Assembly: GCA_964506505.1 (NCBI GenBank)
Contig: CAZDKY010000039.1
Span: forward strand, 1 to 31,379
Origin: M55B129 sp964506505
GTDB lineage: Bacteria > Bacillota > Dethiobacteria > DTU022
Reading direction: 5' to 3'
Length of the DNA stretch: 31,379 nucleotides
The notes beneath the pieces are model-generated. The model did not search any database and was not told the DNA's origin. It saw only the letters and a list, made by a program, of their open reading frames with translations. Numbering within the stretch: the first letter of the stretch is position 1; each line of letters opens with the position of its first letter. Positions 14,859 to 22,653 of this stretch are shown here, one piece after another. Made by a program: the position numbers and the translations under genes.

Positions 14859-15431
14859 TTACAGTGGTTTCCGGCTCTTTTGTTCTGCTTGCCCGGGCCG
14901 GAAACCTTTAATAACATCATAGAGCTTGAAGGCAATCACTCCGCCGATGCCTCCGAATAAATAGGAAACGGCTACGGCACCAATCAAGGGAATGGGCGCA
15001 AGGCGCATAAAAACCCAGCTGACAATAAAGGAGCCGGTGGCATTGGCTACTCCGCCAGCCATAAATGAGCTTACAAAAGATGAAACATAACGGGGGAAGA
15101 GGAGCATGACCAGCTCCAAAGTAATCCCCGGGACCACATAAACAAGCAGGTTTGCCAGCCCGCGATTGCCAAGCATATCAAATACAATGACCAGTACAGA
15201 CTGGACAATTCCCACCAGGATCGCTGTACCCCTCTTATTGACGATGATGCAGGCGAGAACAATCCAAAGCATGTAAAAGATGCCGGCCACAGTACCGATG
15301 GGGACCAGACTTCCGGTAAAGATCTGAGCCAGGACCCTGACAAAAGGCTTTGTTGCTATTCCTCCTGCCGAAAGCAGGGCAATAATAACCAGGTCAGTGG
15401 TGGTAAAATGCTGCAGGTATTTTTTAAACAT
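14859..15431 (-). CDS. ECF transporter substrate-binding S component, substrate unknown
   Basis: 190 residues, six predicted membrane helices, with basic tails at both ends; the N-terminal FTTTDLVIIALLSAGG segment is like the first helix of other S components. Overall layout recalls the YkoE/ThiW-like group, but I cannot assign a substrate, and no vitamin gene or known riboswitch is nearby. The ATG overlaps the methyltransferase stop by one base (TGATG), with AAAGGAGAG 7 bases upstream, so translation is probably coupled. The coupled methyltransferase and NTPase are the main clue to the substrate. Confidence 0.85.
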   Translation of the reverse strand: MFKKYLQHFTTTDLVIIALLSAGGIATKPFVRVLAQIFTGSLVPIGTVAGIFYMLWIVLACIIVNKRGTAILVGIVQSVLVIVFDMLGNRGLANLLVYVVPGITLELVMLLFPRYVSSFVSSFMAGGVANATGSFIVSWVFMRLAPIPLIGAVAVSYLFGGIGGVIAFKLYDVIKGFRPGQAEQKSRKPL

Positions 15432-16195
15432 CAGTTTACTCTCCTTTTCCAGGTGATTAAAACACTCGTCCGGGGATTGGGTATCCAGAACCGTTCATTT
15501 TTCTGCACAGCAATACTATGCACATGCTTTTCTACTTCTTTTGCAGAAGGCAGGCCGAGTTTATCAGTCAGAAAGCGGGCACACCACGACAGGTCTTTTC
15601 CCGCCGGGAGGGGCATTCCGAAATCGTAAGAGATTATACTGGTACTGACCTGTTCTCCCATTGTCTGAAATATGGCCAGTATATCTTTGTAACTTCCTTT
15701 AAATGATGGTGGATCAAGGCCGGCCTTTTCATAAAGCGATCTGCTTAAGAAGTCGGTTTGTTCTTTTTCAGAGGGACAGATCAGATAAACGGCTTTCAGC
15801 ACCGTCTGCAGGATGGCCTCGATCCCCTCTCCGGTCCCGATAGACCCTCCAAAACTGTAGGCGCAGACGGCCAGATCGGCCGGACCGACTTTTACCCCCG
15901 GCCAGCTTCCGCAGATGGTGTGAATTTTTCTCAGCTGTCTCTGCTTTGCTGCTCTGATCAGCGCTTTCAGTAATTTCCTGTTCCTATCGACAGCCTGCAC
16001 CTGTAAACCTTCTTCTGCTGCTGCCAGAGCAAAGGCTCCCGGCCCGCTGCCGATATCAAGCAGGCTCCGGGCTTTCGGGTAATCAGTTTTCATAATTTCC
16101 CAAAAAACTCTCGGATAATCGCTTTCAGCTGTGCCGGCCAGATAAACTTCGATCTGCTCGTCGCTCCATTCCCCGGTTTTGTTCCCATCGCTCAT
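15431..16195 (-). CDS. Class I SAM-dependent methyltransferase in the ECF operon
   Basis: 254 residues. Motif I is LLDIGSGPGAFALAAAEEG (45-63), the following acidic residue is in VQAVDRN (about 67-73), and CGSWPG and LAVCAYSFGG occupy the motif II-IV region. The C-terminal half is not recognisable; it keeps Rossmann spacing and ends in a basic strand. Substrate unknown. The start overlaps the NTPase stop (ATGA), and its own stop overlaps the S-component start, so it is embedded in the transporter operon. It could modify the imported molecule or a related cofactor; nothing shows which. Confidence 0.85.
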   Translation of the reverse strand: MSDGNKTGEWSDEQIEVYLAGTAESDYPRVFWEIMKTDYPKARSLLDIGSGPGAFALAAAEEGLQVQAVDRNRKLLKALIRAAKQRQLRKIHTICGSWPGVKVGPADLAVCAYSFGGSIGTGEGIEAILQTVLKAVYLICPSEKEQTDFLSRSLYEKAGLDPPSFKGSYKDILAIFQTMGEQVSTSIISYDFGMPLPAGKDLSWCARFLTDKLGLPSAKEVEKHVHSIAVQKNERFWIPNPRTSVLITWKRRVN

Positions 16196-16803
16196 CTGGA
16201 AGCTGCCTCCACAAATCTTTTTATTTTTTCGGATGTGTAGCCCATATTTTCCCGGTCGACATGGATCAGTTCGGTGACAGTATCTTTGTGCAATTCGTCA
16301 ATAAATACTTTGTTGATGGTGGTAATGCCACTGCCTGCCAGGCATTCTTCAAGAGTTTCGGCATTGGGCGGGGCTTTTAAGACCCCAAGAACCGGCGGGG
16401 GACCGGCAATAATTTCTCTGACTGCCTTTATAAAAGGAGGACAGTGCAGCTCTATACCGCCAATTTCGTCAAGCAGGATTAGTTTTTTCCCGGCCGAGAG
16501 GCCTTCATGCAGGCACCTGACACCGGTCTTCCGGAATACTTCCAAGTTGCTCTGCCAGTTTCCCTGGCCGTTATTCCAGAGAAAAATGTTTTTCAGTCCT
16601 TCCAGCGTAGTTTGTTCCTTCTCCAAAAGATATTCTTCAGCGTTGGTGACTGGTAACAGTTGGAAAGCGGCACAAACACCACCGATAAAGATCCGCTGTA
16701 CAAAAAAACCGCCAGTTTGATCGATACAGGGTAGAAGACTATTTCTGATCAAGGTAGATTTCCCCGTGCCAATTTTCCCGAGCAGGAAAAGGTTTTTTAC
16801 CAT
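16192..16803 (-). CDS. THEP1-like P-loop nucleoside-triphosphatase
   Basis: 203 residues. Walker A is GKIGTGKST (9-17), and Walker B is LILLDEIGGIEL (108-119), close to the LDEIGxME pattern of the THEP1/NTPase_1 family, which hydrolyses NTPs in vitro with unknown cellular role. GGFFVQRI (31-38) fits the family's GF-x-T-x-E-R region but with changes. First gene of the operon. The ATG at 16803 has GGGAG about 10 bases upstream and a strong promoter about 80 bases upstream. It might phosphorylate or bind a nucleotide-like ligand; this is inference. Confidence 0.82.
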   Translation of the reverse strand: MVKNLFLLGKIGTGKSTLIRNSLLPCIDQTGGFFVQRIFIGGVCAAFQLLPVTNAEEYLLEKEQTTLEGLKNIFLWNNGQGNWQSNLEVFRKTGVRCLHEGLSAGKKLILLDEIGGIELHCPPFIKAVREIIAGPPPVLGVLKAPPNAETLEECLAGSGITTINKVFIDELHKDTVTELIHVDRENMGYTSEKIKRFVEAASR

Positions 16804-16882
16804 ATGATGATTCTCCCTCAGACATCATTTCGTTATGCTTATCCACGTATAATGAGGTGAAAAAAAATAAACCCTTTTGGTT

Positions 16883-16911
16883 ATTATAAAACAATTGTTG
16901 CTTACTGCCAA
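16883..16911 (-). promoter_or_regulatory. Strong sigma-A promoter of the NTPase-methyltransferase-ECF operon
   Basis: On the - strand: TTGGCA (complement of 16906-16911), 17 bases, TATAAT (complement of 16883-16888). The leader is about 75 bases and shows no riboswitch I recognise. The operon has no other obvious promoter. Confidence 0.8.
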
Positions 16912-17029
16912 GTGATATTTCTGCAATCGGCAGGGGATTTGACATGCGAGGTGAAAATAAAGAGCAACTATCCAATATGCCCCGCGGTTTTTTTGCTGCT
17001 CCGGGTTAAAAAGAGGTGCCAAATAAGAA

Positions 17030-18415
17030 ATGAATGATTCCCGTAAACCACTTTCACTGCCGCTTCACGGGCAGTTGCTTTATGCGTCGGGGAGTGCCGC
17101 TTTCACAATCCTGGAGCGAATGATTTTGCTCTACATGCCTTTTTATTATATGCCGCCGGCGGAATTTTCCTTGCCTGATCTTATATCAGGGCAGGTCTAC
17201 CTCGGATTCATAACCGTTCTGGGAGCCGCCCTGATGGCCGGCCGGATTTTGGACGGGTTGTCCGATCCTCTAATTGCCTCTCTCAGTGACAATAACCGAT
17301 CACGATTTGGCAGGCGGAAAATATTTTTACTGGTCAGTGGTCTGCCCCTGGCTCTTTTCGCGGTTCTTGTTTTTTACCCTCCTCTTTCGGAAGGTGAATC
17401 TTTGCTTAACGGCATCTGGCTGGGCTCAATGATGATCTTTTTCTATGTTGCTTTTACCGCCTATGTCAACCCTTATTTGGCTCTTCTGCCGGAGCTGGGG
17501 CACAACAATTTTCTCAGAATAAATCTTTCCACAATGATTGCCTTTTTCGGACTGCTCGGCATGGTCCTGATAACAGTAATTTTCCCTGTAGCGGTTGGTT
17601 CTTTGCAGGATTCCGGGTCTGATCTGCGTTCTTCTTACCGGGGGGCGGTTTTACTGTTTGTTCTTTTCGCCGTGGTGCTGCTTTATCTGGCAGCAGCCGG
17701 CTTTAATGAAAAAATCCACGGGGCACCTTCCTGCATAGAAAGGATTGGAGCATGGCAGTCCTTGAAAAGCACTTACTCTATAAGGGCGTTTCGAATTTTT
17801 CTGGCAGGCGAACTATTTCTTCAGTTTGCTATGAATATTATAACCCTGGGCTTGATTTACTATGCCGTTGTCCTTTTCCAGAAGGAGCAACGCTTTATGG
17901 TTATTCTGGCCGGCCTTACTTTGGCCGGCGCGTTAATCTGTTTCCCGGCTGTCAATCTTGCCGCAAAAAAATACGGCAAGAAGAGGATTATCACCCTTGG
18001 TGTTCTTTGTCTGGCTGTCTGCGGAGCTCTTCTTTTTATTCTTAGTTTTAATCTAACCGGTTTATCCTATGTCCTGGGCCTGGCTGTTTTTGTTCTGGCC
18101 GGTTTTCCCCTGGCAGTATTAACCATTTTGATTAATCCGACCATTGCCGACATGGCCCGGGCGGATTATTTTCGGACCGGTAGGAGAAGGGAAGCCATGT
18201 TTTTTGGAGCCAGGGCTGTTCCGCTTAAACTGGCTGTTGCCCTGGCAGGGGTTTGCTTTGCCTTCCTTCTTTCTGCCTTTGGTAAAGATATAGGAGAGCC
18301 GCTTGGTGTGCGTTTAAGCGCTCTTGTTATGGCCCTGTCGGGAATATGTAGTTATATTTTATTCAGGATTTATCCTGAGAAAGAAGTGCTCGCTGAGCTT
18401 GACGAGGAAAATTGA
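17030..18415 (+). CDS. GPH/MFS-type sugar-cation symporter
   Basis: 461 residues with about twelve membrane helices, of the glycoside-pentoside-hexuronide:cation symporter group (MFS_2). Diagnostic segments are GRILDGLSDPLIASLSDNN (about 68-86) followed by SRFGRRKIF, the loop 2-3 motif of the family, and a mid-protein break near residue 235. Substrate unknown: no sugar enzyme is adjacent. GAGGTG lies 11 bases before the ATG. It is divergent from the ECF operon and convergent with the DNA methyltransferase gene. Confidence 0.88.
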   Translation: MNDSRKPLSLPLHGQLLYASGSAAFTILERMILLYMPFYYMPPAEFSLPDLISGQVYLGFITVLGAALMAGRILDGLSDPLIASLSDNNRSRFGRRKIFLLVSGLPLALFAVLVFYPPLSEGESLLNGIWLGSMMIFFYVAFTAYVNPYLALLPELGHNNFLRINLSTMIAFFGLLGMVLITVIFPVAVGSLQDSGSDLRSSYRGAVLLFVLFAVVLLYLAAAGFNEKIHGAPSCIERIGAWQSLKSTYSIRAFRIFLAGELFLQFAMNIITLGLIYYAVVLFQKEQRFMVILAGLTLAGALICFPAVNLAAKKYGKKRIITLGVLCLAVCGALLFILSFNLTGLSYVLGLAVFVLAGFPLAVLTILINPTIADMARADYFRTGRRREAMFFGARAVPLKLAVALAGVCFAFLLSAFGKDIGEPLGVRLSALVMALSGICSYILFRIYPEKEVLAELDEEN

Positions 18416-18461
18416 CTGGCCGGCTGAATATTGAAGATAATTACACAAAGGAAGGTGAAGT

Positions 18462-19730
18462 TTAAGATGAATCCGGTTTCCTGAATAGAACGATGCGGTT
18501 ACTATTAGTCCCGTAGCGGTTATTAGAAACACCCCATATGTTAGAAGTTTTTGTAAATAGCTGGGTATTAATAAGGACTCCCGCTGTTTCGAAACCGCAC
18601 TGCATACCGAGGGGCAAAACGCTTTTTTCAAGTTTAATCCGGCCTTTTCTTACCTCGCCTACCTCGAATGCTATCCAACCACCCGGCCTGGTAATGCGAA
18701 ATAATTCTTTAAATACAGCACCCATTTTTAATTCCCATTCGCTCAGAGTTTTGGTAACGGTAATATTATTTTCAACGTCCTGGAAATTAAGGCAATTAAA
18801 CCAGCAGCGCAGCCAGTTGTCCTGCGCATAACAGACGACATCAAGAAAAGGTGGTGAGGTGACCGTCAGGCTGATGCTGTCGGATGGTATTGCCCAGGTT
18901 GACGCGGCATCATCTTCAAGGAATAGGGCTTTTTCTGAAGCACGCCACAGATTATCGCTTTCGAGAGGATTGACTCGCTTCAGCAGGGAAAGGGTCTTTT
19001 TGATAATTAAATTTTTTATATTACGATATTCCGGGACCTGGTTGAGGCGCTGGTTTATTTTTCTCTGGCTTTCCGGTGATACGGCCTGGTTTGGCGGCAG
19101 GGTGTAGACGGAAAAAAATCCTTTAGAATGACCGGTCAACCTGTTCGTAGCAACCATCCTGATCCAGCGGTCCACGTAATCTTCCTTTGAAGTGTTTCTT
19201 TTTTCTCGCAGATAGTTTCGCAGGGTGAGCAGTTCCATTTCAGTTTCTGAATGGTAAAACATGGAAAGATCTACTTCGTTCGTTAGCATAGAATCAGGAG
19301 TGAGAGAATCAAGGCGTTTTTCTAACTCGTCCAGGGTCGGAGGTGTCAGTCTTGGTTCAGTAAGAATTTTGCTCAACGGGTTGATATCATTGGCTATTAC
19401 TTTACGACCCATCAAAGCCGCTTCAATTGTTGTTGTTCCCCTGCCGGCGAAGGGATCATATACTGTTTCGCCGGGTTCAGTGAGCAACTTAATGAAAAAA
19501 TGAGGTAGCTGCGGTTTGAAACAGGCTCGATAGGATATTTCCTGGATGGAAGAAGATTGTCTCTGCCGGGCGGTCCAGTATTCGTTGATATAACAATTGA
19601 CAGTAATCCCGTTGACTGTTAACAATTCAACTACGGTTTTTTTGGCAGGGGACTGATCAGTCATTTTGCTTTCACCGGCAGACATACTAAAATTGATCAG
19701 ATATTCTATAAGGGCGGAAACGTCGGGCAT
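18462..19730 (-). CDS. Orphan DNA amino-methyltransferase (N6-adenine or N4-cytosine)
   Basis: 422 residues from ATG 19730, 8 bases after GGGAG; GTG 19739 overlaps that site. The SAM-binding motif DPFAGRGTT (about residues 92-100) comes first and the catalytic motif TSPPF (about 291-295) second, with some 190 residues between that may hold the target-recognition region. This order (I before IV with a large insert) is alpha-like, whereas DPFxGxGTT/TSPPY enzymes are more often beta type with IV first. No restriction endonuclease is adjacent, so it may act in regulation, replication control or as an anti-restriction relic. Target sequence unknown. Confidence 0.85.
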   Translation of the reverse strand: MPDVSALIEYLINFSMSAGESKMTDQSPAKKTVVELLTVNGITVNCYINEYWTARQRQSSSIQEISYRACFKPQLPHFFIKLLTEPGETVYDPFAGRGTTTIEAALMGRKVIANDINPLSKILTEPRLTPPTLDELEKRLDSLTPDSMLTNEVDLSMFYHSETEMELLTLRNYLREKRNTSKEDYVDRWIRMVATNRLTGHSKGFFSVYTLPPNQAVSPESQRKINQRLNQVPEYRNIKNLIIKKTLSLLKRVNPLESDNLWRASEKALFLEDDAASTWAIPSDSISLTVTSPPFLDVVCYAQDNWLRCWFNCLNFQDVENNITVTKTLSEWELKMGAVFKELFRITRPGGWIAFEVGEVRKGRIKLEKSVLPLGMQCGFETAGVLINTQLFTKTSNIWGVSNNRYGTNSNRIVLFRKPDSS

Positions 19731-19837
19731 AGTTATCACTCCCGATTGTTAATTATATCAGATACATAATATATTGACCGGAGTTTAATTTAAATTTTGC
19801 TTCCGGCGGCCGGATTATTAAAGTAGAAGCAGACAAT

Positions 19838-19863
19838 AAAAAAAGCACATCTATACGATGTGC
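19838..19863 (-). terminator. Intrinsic terminator of the perR-like gene
   Basis: On the - strand a perfect 7-bp stem, GCACATC and GATGTGC with a five-base loop (19845-19863), followed by seven T (complement of 19838-19844). It lies 44 bases after the perR-like stop. Confidence 0.88.
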
Positions 19864-19906
19864 CATTTCGGCAAACTATTTTGCTGCTTTTAAACTAAAA
19901 TATTAA

Positions 19907-20317
19907 TTATGCTTCCTGTTTTTTGCTGTTTTCGAGGCAGTACTTGCATATCCCGGAAAATTTGATCTCATGGGTTTCCACCTGGAAACCGGAGGCAAGG
20001 CTTGCTTTTTGGTCAAGATTTTCAATCAAATCAATGGGAATATCGTAAACGGAACCGCATTTTCGGCATATAAAATGATAATGCGGTTCCGTGTTACCAT
20101 CAAATCGATCGAAACTGTTTCCTGATTCAATCTTTTTGATAAGGTGTTGATCAATCAAGATGTTAAGATTACGGTATACGGTACCCATACTCAGGTTGTT
20201 GAATTCTTTTTTAAGTTCATCATAAATCCAGCTGGCCGTAGGATGAGTATCGGTGTTTTGCAAAATATTAAAAATTTTATCCCGCTGCTTGCTGCGTTTG
20301 TACTTATACCTGTTCAT
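19907..20317 (-). CDS. perR: Fur-family regulator, PerR type
   Basis: 136 residues. The N-terminal winged helix (about 5-65) includes TVYRNLNILIDQHLI. The regulatory metal ligands of PerR are all matched: H25, D73 (RFD), H79 and H81 (HYH), and D92. D92 is the position that separates iron-sensing peroxide sensors from Fur. The structural zinc site is C84, C87, C124 and C127. PerR loses DNA binding when peroxide oxidises its Fe-bound histidines. A palindrome overlaps its own promoter, so autoregulation is likely. Superoxide reductase and a metal transporter lie just upstream on the same strand. Confidence 0.85.
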   Translation of the reverse strand: MNRYKYKRSKQRDKIFNILQNTDTHPTASWIYDELKKEFNNLSMGTVYRNLNILIDQHLIKKIESGNSFDRFDGNTEPHYHFICRKCGSVYDIPIDLIENLDQKASLASGFQVETHEIKFSGICKYCLENSKKQEA

Positions 20318-20350
20318 AGACGATGTCTCATTTCCTGCTATTTAAACTGC

Positions 20351-20369
20351 TTCTATATCATATATAGAA
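20351..20369. promoter_or_regulatory. Palindromic operator (Fur/PerR-box-like) at the perR promoter
   Basis: TTCTATAT (20351-20358), CAT, ATATAGAA (20362-20369): perfect 8-base arms. It overlaps the -10 of the perR promoter, 34 bases before the start codon, which suits repression by the encoded regulator. The sequence is not the exact Bacillus PerR box. Confidence 0.6.
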
Positions 20370-20385
20370 CTAATTAAAAAATCAA
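20357..20385 (-). promoter_or_regulatory. Candidate sigma-A promoter of perR
   Basis: On the - strand: TTGATT (complement of 20380-20385), 17 bases, TATGAT (complement of 20357-20362). The palindrome at 20351-20369 covers the -10. Confidence 0.6.
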
Positions 20386-20585
20386 GGGCAGCCCCCTCCC
20401 TTATTTACACTGCGTACCAAGTTATCAAGTTATAAGCTATTTACCTGCATTCCAGGTATCCTGAAAATACTATAAGACATTTTCATCTTTCCGATGTTGT
20501 TTCCGAATATTTGAGTCACGGGGGCTTATCAGGGGGAAAGGGCTCCTGCAGTCCGGTATATGCCGTTTCCTACTGCCCCGGTTAA

Positions 20586-21326
20586 TTAAAACCATTCCGT
20601 AAATAAAATACCTAAGAATGTTCCAGTAAAGATACCGAAAATAGAGAGATGGGCCCCGGCACTTTCATAAGCATCGGGAATCAGTTCATCGCAGACGATA
20701 TAAAGCATTGCCCCGGCGGCAAAACCGAGTGAAAGAGCAAGAATGAAAGAAGAGATTCCGCCCACCAGGGCTCCTATCAGGGCTCCTATTCCCATTGGTG
20801 CCCCGGAAAGAGCGGCGATAACGATTACTTTGCTGGAATTGTAGCCAGCCTGTTGCAGGGGTGCTGCAACGGCCATTCCTTCTGGAATGTTATGTAGACC
20901 GATGAGAAGGGCAAGAGCAAGGCCGAGATCAGCAGAACCGGCGAAACCGCTCCCAATAGCCAAACCTTCAGGAAAATTGTGCAGGGCAATGCCCAGGGCG
21001 AGAAGAGTCCCTTTTTGTAAATAACTGCCGAGATGGGCTTCTTCTACAGTAATAATATGACGATGGGGAAGGTAATGATCAAGGAGATAAAAGATTAACA
21101 TGCCGGCTGAAAGACCGATCAGGGCCGCGCCGACGCCGCTCTGTCCAATCGATTCGACAATCAGCTCAAGGAATACTATGGACAACATGATCCCGGCGGC
21201 AAAAGCGAGAATCGTCCCTGTAAAGCGAGGAGTGGGTTTCTTAACAAAAATAGAAAACAATCCACCGGCACCGGTGCCGACTACTCCGGCAAACATGCCC
21301 ATAGCTGTTATCTCAAGCCAGTTCAT
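20586..21326 (-). CDS. ZIP-family divalent metal transporter
   Basis: 246 residues with eight membrane helices. The two metal-path motifs HNFPEG (116-121) and HNIPEG (145-150) in helices IV and V are diagnostic of ZIP proteins (ZupT/GufA-like), and a histidine-containing loop (HYLPHRH, 84-90) precedes them. It imports zinc, and possibly iron or manganese; selectivity cannot be read. It is 268 bases upstream of the perR start on the same strand. A candidate -10, TATAAT, is at the complement of 21378-21383, and a tandem palindrome lies upstream of that, which suggests metal- or peroxide-linked control. Confidence 0.93.
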   Translation of the reverse strand: MNWLEITAMGMFAGVVGTGAGGLFSIFVKKPTPRFTGTILAFAAGIMLSIVFLELIVESIGQSGVGAALIGLSAGMLIFYLLDHYLPHRHIITVEEAHLGSYLQKGTLLALGIALHNFPEGLAIGSGFAGSADLGLALALLIGLHNIPEGMAVAAPLQQAGYNSSKVIVIAALSGAPMGIGALIGALVGGISSFILALSLGFAAGAMLYIVCDELIPDAYESAGAHLSIFGIFTGTFLGILFTEWF

Positions 21327-21430
21327 TTTCCATCACCAACCTGCAGGCCAGTTATTATTTTAACTCCGATATACGATATTATATCACCATTGTTACCTGC
21401 CGAAAACTGAATGGAGCAATGTGTGACTAT

Positions 21431-21454
21431 TATGTAATAATATTACATATGTAA
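21431..21454. promoter_or_regulatory. Overlapping palindromes upstream of the ZIP gene
   Basis: TATGTAAT (21431-21438), AAT, ATTACATA (21442-21449) is a perfect 8-3-8 palindrome like that at perR. TTACATATGTAA (21443-21454) overlaps it, giving three alternating ATGTAA/TTACAT half-sites. The GTAAT/ATTAC core recalls Zur boxes, but the spacing is 3, not 1. The rest of the 318-base gap between the ZIP and superoxide reductase genes holds the reductase terminator and no ORF. Confidence 0.5.
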
Positions 21455-21573
21455 AGCAGGGTGTCAATATCACCGAAGCAGGTGAACTGCTATGCAGTAA
21501 TTGAGAAGAGTTTAGAAAGCATTATCACTGTAAAAAAGGGTATTTTGCAGGAGAGATGCTTTTGAAGGAAGGA

Positions 21574-21611
21574 AACCCGGAGAAGCGGAACGGTGTCGGC
21601 TTCTCCGGGTT
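21574..21611 (-). terminator. Terminator hairpin of the superoxide reductase gene
   Basis: A perfect 13-bp stem, AACCCGGAGAAGC (21574-21586) with its complement at 21599-21611, 33 bases after the reductase stop. On the - strand it is followed by a pyrimidine-rich TTTCCTTCC stretch rather than a clean T run. Confidence 0.7.
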
Positions 21612-21644
21612 CATTTAAAATAACCTGTTTGATGAATACAGTTT

Positions 21645-22040
21645 TTACTGCAGTTCTAATTTATGGGAGTTTTCCCACAGGCCATGAATATTGCAATAGC
21701 TAAGGGCCAACAACTCACCCGATTTATTCAGGGTGACGCTGCAGGTTACTTTCGGTTCGCACAGGGCGCTTCCAGCATTGGCTCCCTCAACCGATTCAGC
21801 ATGAGCCTCAAACTGGAATGTACCCAGATGGATGATAAACTTTTCATCTTCCGGTTTAAAAAATAACTTGATATAACGGATGTGGTGTTCGGTTGTGTGC
21901 GGGTGGGGAATTTCTGCTCCTACACTCAGAGAAATTTCCACCTGTTCTCCTTTTTTGGCCGGACCTTTTACTTCGATAACAGGAACATGTTTTTCTGCTT
22001 TCCAGTCTGCTGATTGGACATGATCACCAATTTTGCTCAT
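21645..22040 (-). CDS. sor: Class II superoxide reductase (neelaredoxin)
   Basis: 131 residues. It reduces superoxide to peroxide at a mononuclear Fe(His)4(Cys) centre in the cytoplasm of anaerobes. All ligands are visible: EKHVP (E16, H18), IPHP (H46), TTEHH (H52), and YCNIHGLWEN (C116, H119). There is no N-terminal desulforedoxin domain, which makes it class II. Two extra cysteines (C94, C100) flank EPKVT; the Pyrococcus enzyme, as I recall it, has none there. GAAAGGAGG precedes the ATG, with a TATAAT further upstream. A terminator follows. PerR control is plausible. Confidence 0.95.
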   Translation of the reverse strand: MSKIGDHVQSADWKAEKHVPVIEVKGPAKKGEQVEISLSVGAEIPHPHTTEHHIRYIKLFFKPEDEKFIIHLGTFQFEAHAESVEGANAGSALCEPKVTCSVTLNKSGELLALSYCNIHGLWENSHKLELQ

Positions 22041-22225
22041 TTTATTGAGCCTCCTTTCTCAATTATAAAAATACAAGTTAACTGGTTTCTTTATTCGCTG
22101 GTGAAATGCAACAATCCTTTTTTTGTTGGAGAATTATTCAGTTAAATCATAATGGTTCTGGTTATATTGCCTGGTAAAGAAATGTTATAATTATTTTAGA
22201 CAAAGCAACAATCAGAGGTGAAAAA

Positions 22226-22591
22226 ATGTACACGAACAACCTGCTTGATCACTTTACCAATCCGCGCAACGCGGGTATTATTTCAGATGCCAATGGGATT
22301 GGGACAATTGGCGATCCGGACTGCGGAGATTTTATCCGTATTTATATTCGGGTTAGAAATGACAGATTGAAAGATGTATCTTTTGAAGTATGTGGCTGCC
22401 CGGCTGCTATAGCTACTACCAGTATTTTAACCGAACTGGCCAAAGGAAAAACAATTAATGAGGCAATGGCCATAGATGAAAATGATGTTTTGAAAGCAAT
22501 CGGCGAATTGCCTCAGCCAAAGGTGCACTGTTCCAACCTCGGCCCGGCTGCTCTGAAACAGGCAATTCTCTATTATCTCCAGAATAAATAA
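22226..22591 (+). CDS. iscU: IscU/NifU-like Fe-S cluster scaffold
   Basis: 121 residues of the NifU N-terminal type. Cluster ligands C33 (with D35, DPDCGD), C58 (CGCPA; C56 is extra) and C102 (VHCSNL, with H101) are present. It holds a nascent Fe-S cluster for transfer to apoproteins. No cysteine desulfurase is adjacent. It differs from standard IscU in the PAAIATT region and is slightly short, like clostridial stand-alone scaffolds. GAGGTG precedes the ATG, and TATAAT lies about 45 bases upstream. It is divergent from the superoxide reductase gene, which fits repair after oxidative damage. Confidence 0.88.
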   Translation: MYTNNLLDHFTNPRNAGIISDANGIGTIGDPDCGDFIRIYIRVRNDRLKDVSFEVCGCPAAIATTSILTELAKGKTINEAMAIDENDVLKAIGELPQPKVHCSNLGPAALKQAILYYLQNK

Positions 22592-22653
22592 ATGTTTTGA
22601 GAAAAGCTGATTCAAATTGATCCGGAACAGCCAATAATTCTGGAGGAGGTGCG

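Noticed and set aside
16804..16882. Riboswitch in the leader of the ECF operon
   Set aside because: The leader is only about 75 bases and I see no preQ1, TPP, FMN or cobalamin motif; the weak AACC/GGTT pairing lies at the transcript start.
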